In this document: positions 61,650-64,000 of the stretch, in pieces | Position numbering within the stretch: the first letter of the stretch is position 1 | How the letters are laid out: each line of letters starts with the position of its first letter | Source: an uncultured Prevotellaceae bacterium | GTDB taxonomy: Bacteria; Bacteroidota; Bacteroidia; Bacteroidales; Bacteroidaceae | Direction of reading: 5' to 3' | Assembly: GCA_902768785.1 (NCBI GenBank) | Contig: CACXMM010000013.1 | Coordinates: 1-64,000 of the forward strand | Length of the DNA stretch: 64,000 nucleotides | Notes under the pieces: generated by a model | The model's database searches: none | What the model was told of the DNA's origin: nothing | What the model saw: only the letters and a program-made list of their open reading frames with translations | Position numbers and translations under genes: made by a program

Positions 61650-62783
61650 ATGTCGAGGAAGAAACAATATAAGATGGTTGATTTGTTTGCAGGTTGTGGT
61701 GGTCTTAGCCTAGGCTTGGAACAAGCGGGATTTACATCTTGGTTTGTAAACGAAATAGTTGAACAATTTGCCAACACATATAAATACAACCATCTTTTAT
61801 CTGATGAACATTACTACATAGGCGACATCGCTCAACTCAATGAGCATATCGATGAATACAAAGATATGTTCAAGGATATTACACTCGTATGTGGTGGACC
61901 CCCTTGTCAAGGTTTCTCAATGGCTAATAGACAAAGAATCCTTGACGATCCAAGAAATAACCTGTATAAGCAGTACTTGATATTCCTAAGGAATGTGCGA
62001 CCCCAATTCTTCATTATGGAGAATGTAAAGGGCATGATGAATAAGATAACAGAGATTATTCAGAACTTCAAAGAATTCCTTGGCGATGATTATCAATACG
62101 ACTATGCTGTTCTAAAAGCTCAAGACTTTGGAGTTCCACAGAATAGAGAACGATTCATCATGATAGGTAATCGTATGGGTGTTTCGCCAAAAGCGATTTT
62201 TGACGAGATCAACAAGAATAAGCGTAAAGCCTTTGTGTTGCGTGATGCTTTATATGGCCTACCTCATCTTGAATCTAAGAAAGAAAGGGGGCAAAGCGGA
62301 ATAGAAGATATCCGCTCTGGTTTGACAGAAAGAGTTTTTGAATATCCCCAAACGGATTTCTATCGATTTATCAATGGTGATAGAATAATCACGAAATTGT
62401 ACAACCACAAGAATCGCTACAACAACGAAAGGGATATTGAAATTTACAGAAGACTACCACAAGGTGCCAACTCGTTGCATGAATCTATTGCAGATATCAT
62501 GCCGTACAAAAGACGGAATGACATCTTCAAGGATAAGTACTTCAAATTGGATGAGACACAGATTTGCAAGACAATAACTTCGCACATGAAGTTCGATTGC
62601 AATATGTATATTCACCCGTGGGAAGCACGTGGGCTTAGCCCTAGAGAAGCAGCTCGTATCCAGACATTCCCAGACGATTATATAATAACGGGTTCACAAA
62701 ATATGTGGTATGCCCAAGTCGGTAATGCAGTTCCAGTAAAACTGGCAAAAGCTATAGGAGACGGCATTATGAAGTTTGTATGA
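61650..62783 (+). CDS. DNA (cytosine-5) methyltransferase 1
   Basis: 377 aa. Motif I DLFAGCGGLSLG (11-22), motif IV GGPPCQGFS with catalytic Cys86, motif VI ENV (124-126), motif VIII QNRERF (164-169), and motif X near the C-terminus (QVGNAVPVKLAKAIG). Makes 5-methylcytosine in a specific site. The open frame begins with TTG at 61593, but ATG at 61650 has a GAGAGGG ribosome site and is the expected N-terminus. Overlaps the second methyltransferase by four bases. AT-rich gene. Confidence 0.93.
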   Translation: MSRKKQYKMVDLFAGCGGLSLGLEQAGFTSWFVNEIVEQFANTYKYNHLLSDEHYYIGDIAQLNEHIDEYKDMFKDITLVCGGPPCQGFSMANRQRILDDPRNNLYKQYLIFLRNVRPQFFIMENVKGMMNKITEIIQNFKEFLGDDYQYDYAVLKAQDFGVPQNRERFIMIGNRMGVSPKAIFDEINKNKRKAFVLRDALYGLPHLESKKERGQSGIEDIRSGLTERVFEYPQTDFYRFINGDRIITKLYNHKNRYNNERDIEIYRRLPQGANSLHESIADIMPYKRRNDIFKDKYFKLDETQICKTITSHMKFDCNMYIHPWEARGLSPREAARIQTFPDDYIITGSQNMWYAQVGNAVPVKLAKAIGDGIMKFV

Positions 62784-63847
62784 ACCATGTAGAACTATTT
62801 GCTGGTGTTGGCGGCTTCCGAAGGGCAATGGACTTGGTAACCCAGGATTTAGGTTTTCCAATAAAAACCATTGCCTATTCTGAAATTGACAAAAATGCTA
62901 TAATCACATATAATGCCAATTTCGATACTACAGGCGAGATTGCTATGGGGAACATTGTTGATTTCGTCAAAAAGAGAAATGCAATGAGAGCCCTTCCTCA
63001 TTATGAATTGCTTTCTGGAGGTTTCCCTTGTCAGACTTTCAGTATGATGGGCAGTCAAGAGGGATTTGAAGAAGAAAGAGGACAGATGTTTTTCCGCATT
63101 ATGGATATGATTAATGAAAGACATCCACGTTATGTGCTATTGGAAAATGTCAAAAACTTAATGCGCCATGATGGAGGTAATACTATAGCTGTAATAAGAA
63201 GAGAGTTAGAGCAGGCTGGATATATTGTAAGAATCGATGTCTTTAATTCCAATGATTTTGGCTTACCTCAGAAACGGAACAGAGCTATCATTTTTGCAAG
63301 ACGCAGATATATGGGAAACTTTGAGTTTAATTCGGAACTTGTTAGAGATGCATTTGTTCAGTTAGACCGGGATCATTGTTCATTGAACTTTTACGACTCA
63401 ACAATAGATATACTCGACAGACAAACAAATGAGAAATACTATTTGTCTGAAAGAATCAAACCAACCCTATTGAGCGATGGTAGTGCAGGATTTAGGTCAA
63501 ACTCAGATATAGACCAAGTCATTGCAAGGCCATTAACAGCAACAATGCATAAAATGCATCGTGCTTGTCAAGACAACTACTATAGCGATTTGTTCATTCA
63601 ATCTAATGGAAAAGATAGGCCATCGGAAAGAATGACCAAAGAAGAACTGGCAAGAATACCGATACGAAAGTTGACACCTAAAGAGGCATTCATGCTTCAA
63701 GGTTTCCCTAATGACTATGCCCATAATGCAAGTCTTGCTAGAGTGGCAGATGGAGCAATGTACAAGCAAGCAGGAAATGCAGTAAGCGTGAACACCATTT
63801 ATGCTGTTCTTTATTACTTAATTATTAACCGAATTATACGACAATAA
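62780..63847 (+). CDS. DNA (cytosine-5) methyltransferase 2
   Basis: 355 aa. Motif I VELFAGVGGFRRA (4-16), motif IV GGFPCQTFSMMG (Cys84), motif VI ENV (122-124), motif VIII QKRNRA, and GNAVSVNTIYAVLYYL at the end. Starts ATGA-coupled to the first enzyme. Two different m5C methyltransferases in tandem usually protect the two strands of an asymmetric recognition site. The enzymes are only distantly alike, so they are not a recent duplication. Confidence 0.93.
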   Translation: MNHVELFAGVGGFRRAMDLVTQDLGFPIKTIAYSEIDKNAIITYNANFDTTGEIAMGNIVDFVKKRNAMRALPHYELLSGGFPCQTFSMMGSQEGFEEERGQMFFRIMDMINERHPRYVLLENVKNLMRHDGGNTIAVIRRELEQAGYIVRIDVFNSNDFGLPQKRNRAIIFARRRYMGNFEFNSELVRDAFVQLDRDHCSLNFYDSTIDILDRQTNEKYYLSERIKPTLLSDGSAGFRSNSDIDQVIARPLTATMHKMHRACQDNYYSDLFIQSNGKDRPSERMTKEELARIPIRKLTPKEAFMLQGFPNDYAHNASLARVADGAMYKQAGNAVSVNTIYAVLYYLIINRIIRQ

Positions 63848-63848
63848 T

Positions 63849-64000
63849 ATGGAAGAGATAGTAAAACATATTAATGACACAAACGCAAGTTATAGAGCTA
63901 TAGGTGCAGGTGACGCCAAAAACACGGACTTGTTTTTAGATAATGACCACTACGAATTGTTCAAAGATTCTGGTGAACAAATAACCGTGAGATTTAATAA
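63849..64000 (+). CDS. Unknown protein, cut off by window end (possible restriction endonuclease)
   Basis: About 50 codons visible from ATG 63849, one base after the second methyltransferase stop. It opens MEEIVKHINDTNASYRAIGA and continues with an Asp/Asn-rich stretch. No motif is recognisable in this piece. In type II systems the gene here is normally the matching endonuclease; that is inference from position only. Confidence 0.55.
   Translation, partial: MEEIVKHINDTNASYRAIGAGDAKNTDLFLDNDHYELFKDSGEQITVRFN

Noticed and set aside
1-64000. tRNA and rRNA genes
   Set aside because: I looked for T-loop and acceptor-stem patterns in the gene-free stretches and found none; a covariance-model scan would be needed to exclude them.
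1-64000. Insertion sequence or integrase genes
   Set aside because: No DDE transposase, tyrosine or serine recombinase is encoded in any frame I read, even near the defence operon.

Overview
The window reads as a contiguous piece of a Bacteroidales chromosome, most likely Prevotella or a close relative. Four things point there: promoters with the phylum's -7 element TAnnTTTG (often with TTTG about 19-22 nt upstream) instead of sigma70-type boxes; secreted proteins with C-terminal tails of the kind common in Prevotella surface proteins; family members typical of the order (DUF4348 lipoprotein, DUF2023 beside flavodoxin, BspA-like and CotH proteins); and the fused DAHP synthase/chorismate mutase. 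Most genes look moderately GC-rich; the defence and methyltransferase genes on the right are visibly more AT-rich.

Layout. 1-4.8 kb: aromatic amino acid operon (aminotransferase, DAHP synthase-chorismate mutase, prephenate dehydrogenase) with a secreted carboxypeptidase-regulatory-like protein inserted in it. 4.8-12.7 kb: envelope and quality-control genes (WecB epimerase, VanZ-like protein, membrane AAA+ ATPase, SPFH and NfeD pair, membrane-anchored regulator, M48 lipoprotein protease, small penicillin-binding protein). 12.7-18.9 kb: a BspA-like surface protein, a 1.4-kb gene-free block full of repeats, a GH43 enzyme with a partner, and a BaiN-type flavoprotein. 19-27.3 kb: M15 peptidase, group-2 sigma factor, mutS2, then thrS and infC-rpmI-rplT on the other strand, with a probable small RNA beyond rplT. 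27.4-39 kb: CotH, TPR, def, ruvX, SPOR, YtxH cluster, murB, DUF4348, cation efflux and an ECF sigma operon. 39.4-50.7 kb: pheS with tandem promoters, flavodoxin, S8 protease, slyD-aroC, a strong small-RNA candidate, pyrD-pyrK, a phage-type repressor and holA.

50.7-64 kb is the accessory part. After a lone HSDR_N domain gene and 780 bp of nested inverted repeats comes a tightly packed minus-strand operon: DUF262+DUF1524 protein, DUF262 protein, uracil-DNA-glycosylase-like protein, a 22-codon ORF joined by ATGA overlaps on both sides, and a WYL regulator. This has the architecture of an anti-phage island and is my best candidate for an undescribed system. Beyond it lie a HIRAN cluster with a frameshifted member, a patatin, a structured RNA candidate, a toxin-antitoxin pair with a collapsed toxin gene, and a restriction-modification locus. 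That locus has two overlapping m5C methyltransferases behind a leader of about 600 nt that ends in a terminator-like hairpin touching the start codon.

All calls rest on reading the sequence and on family knowledge; no database search was run.
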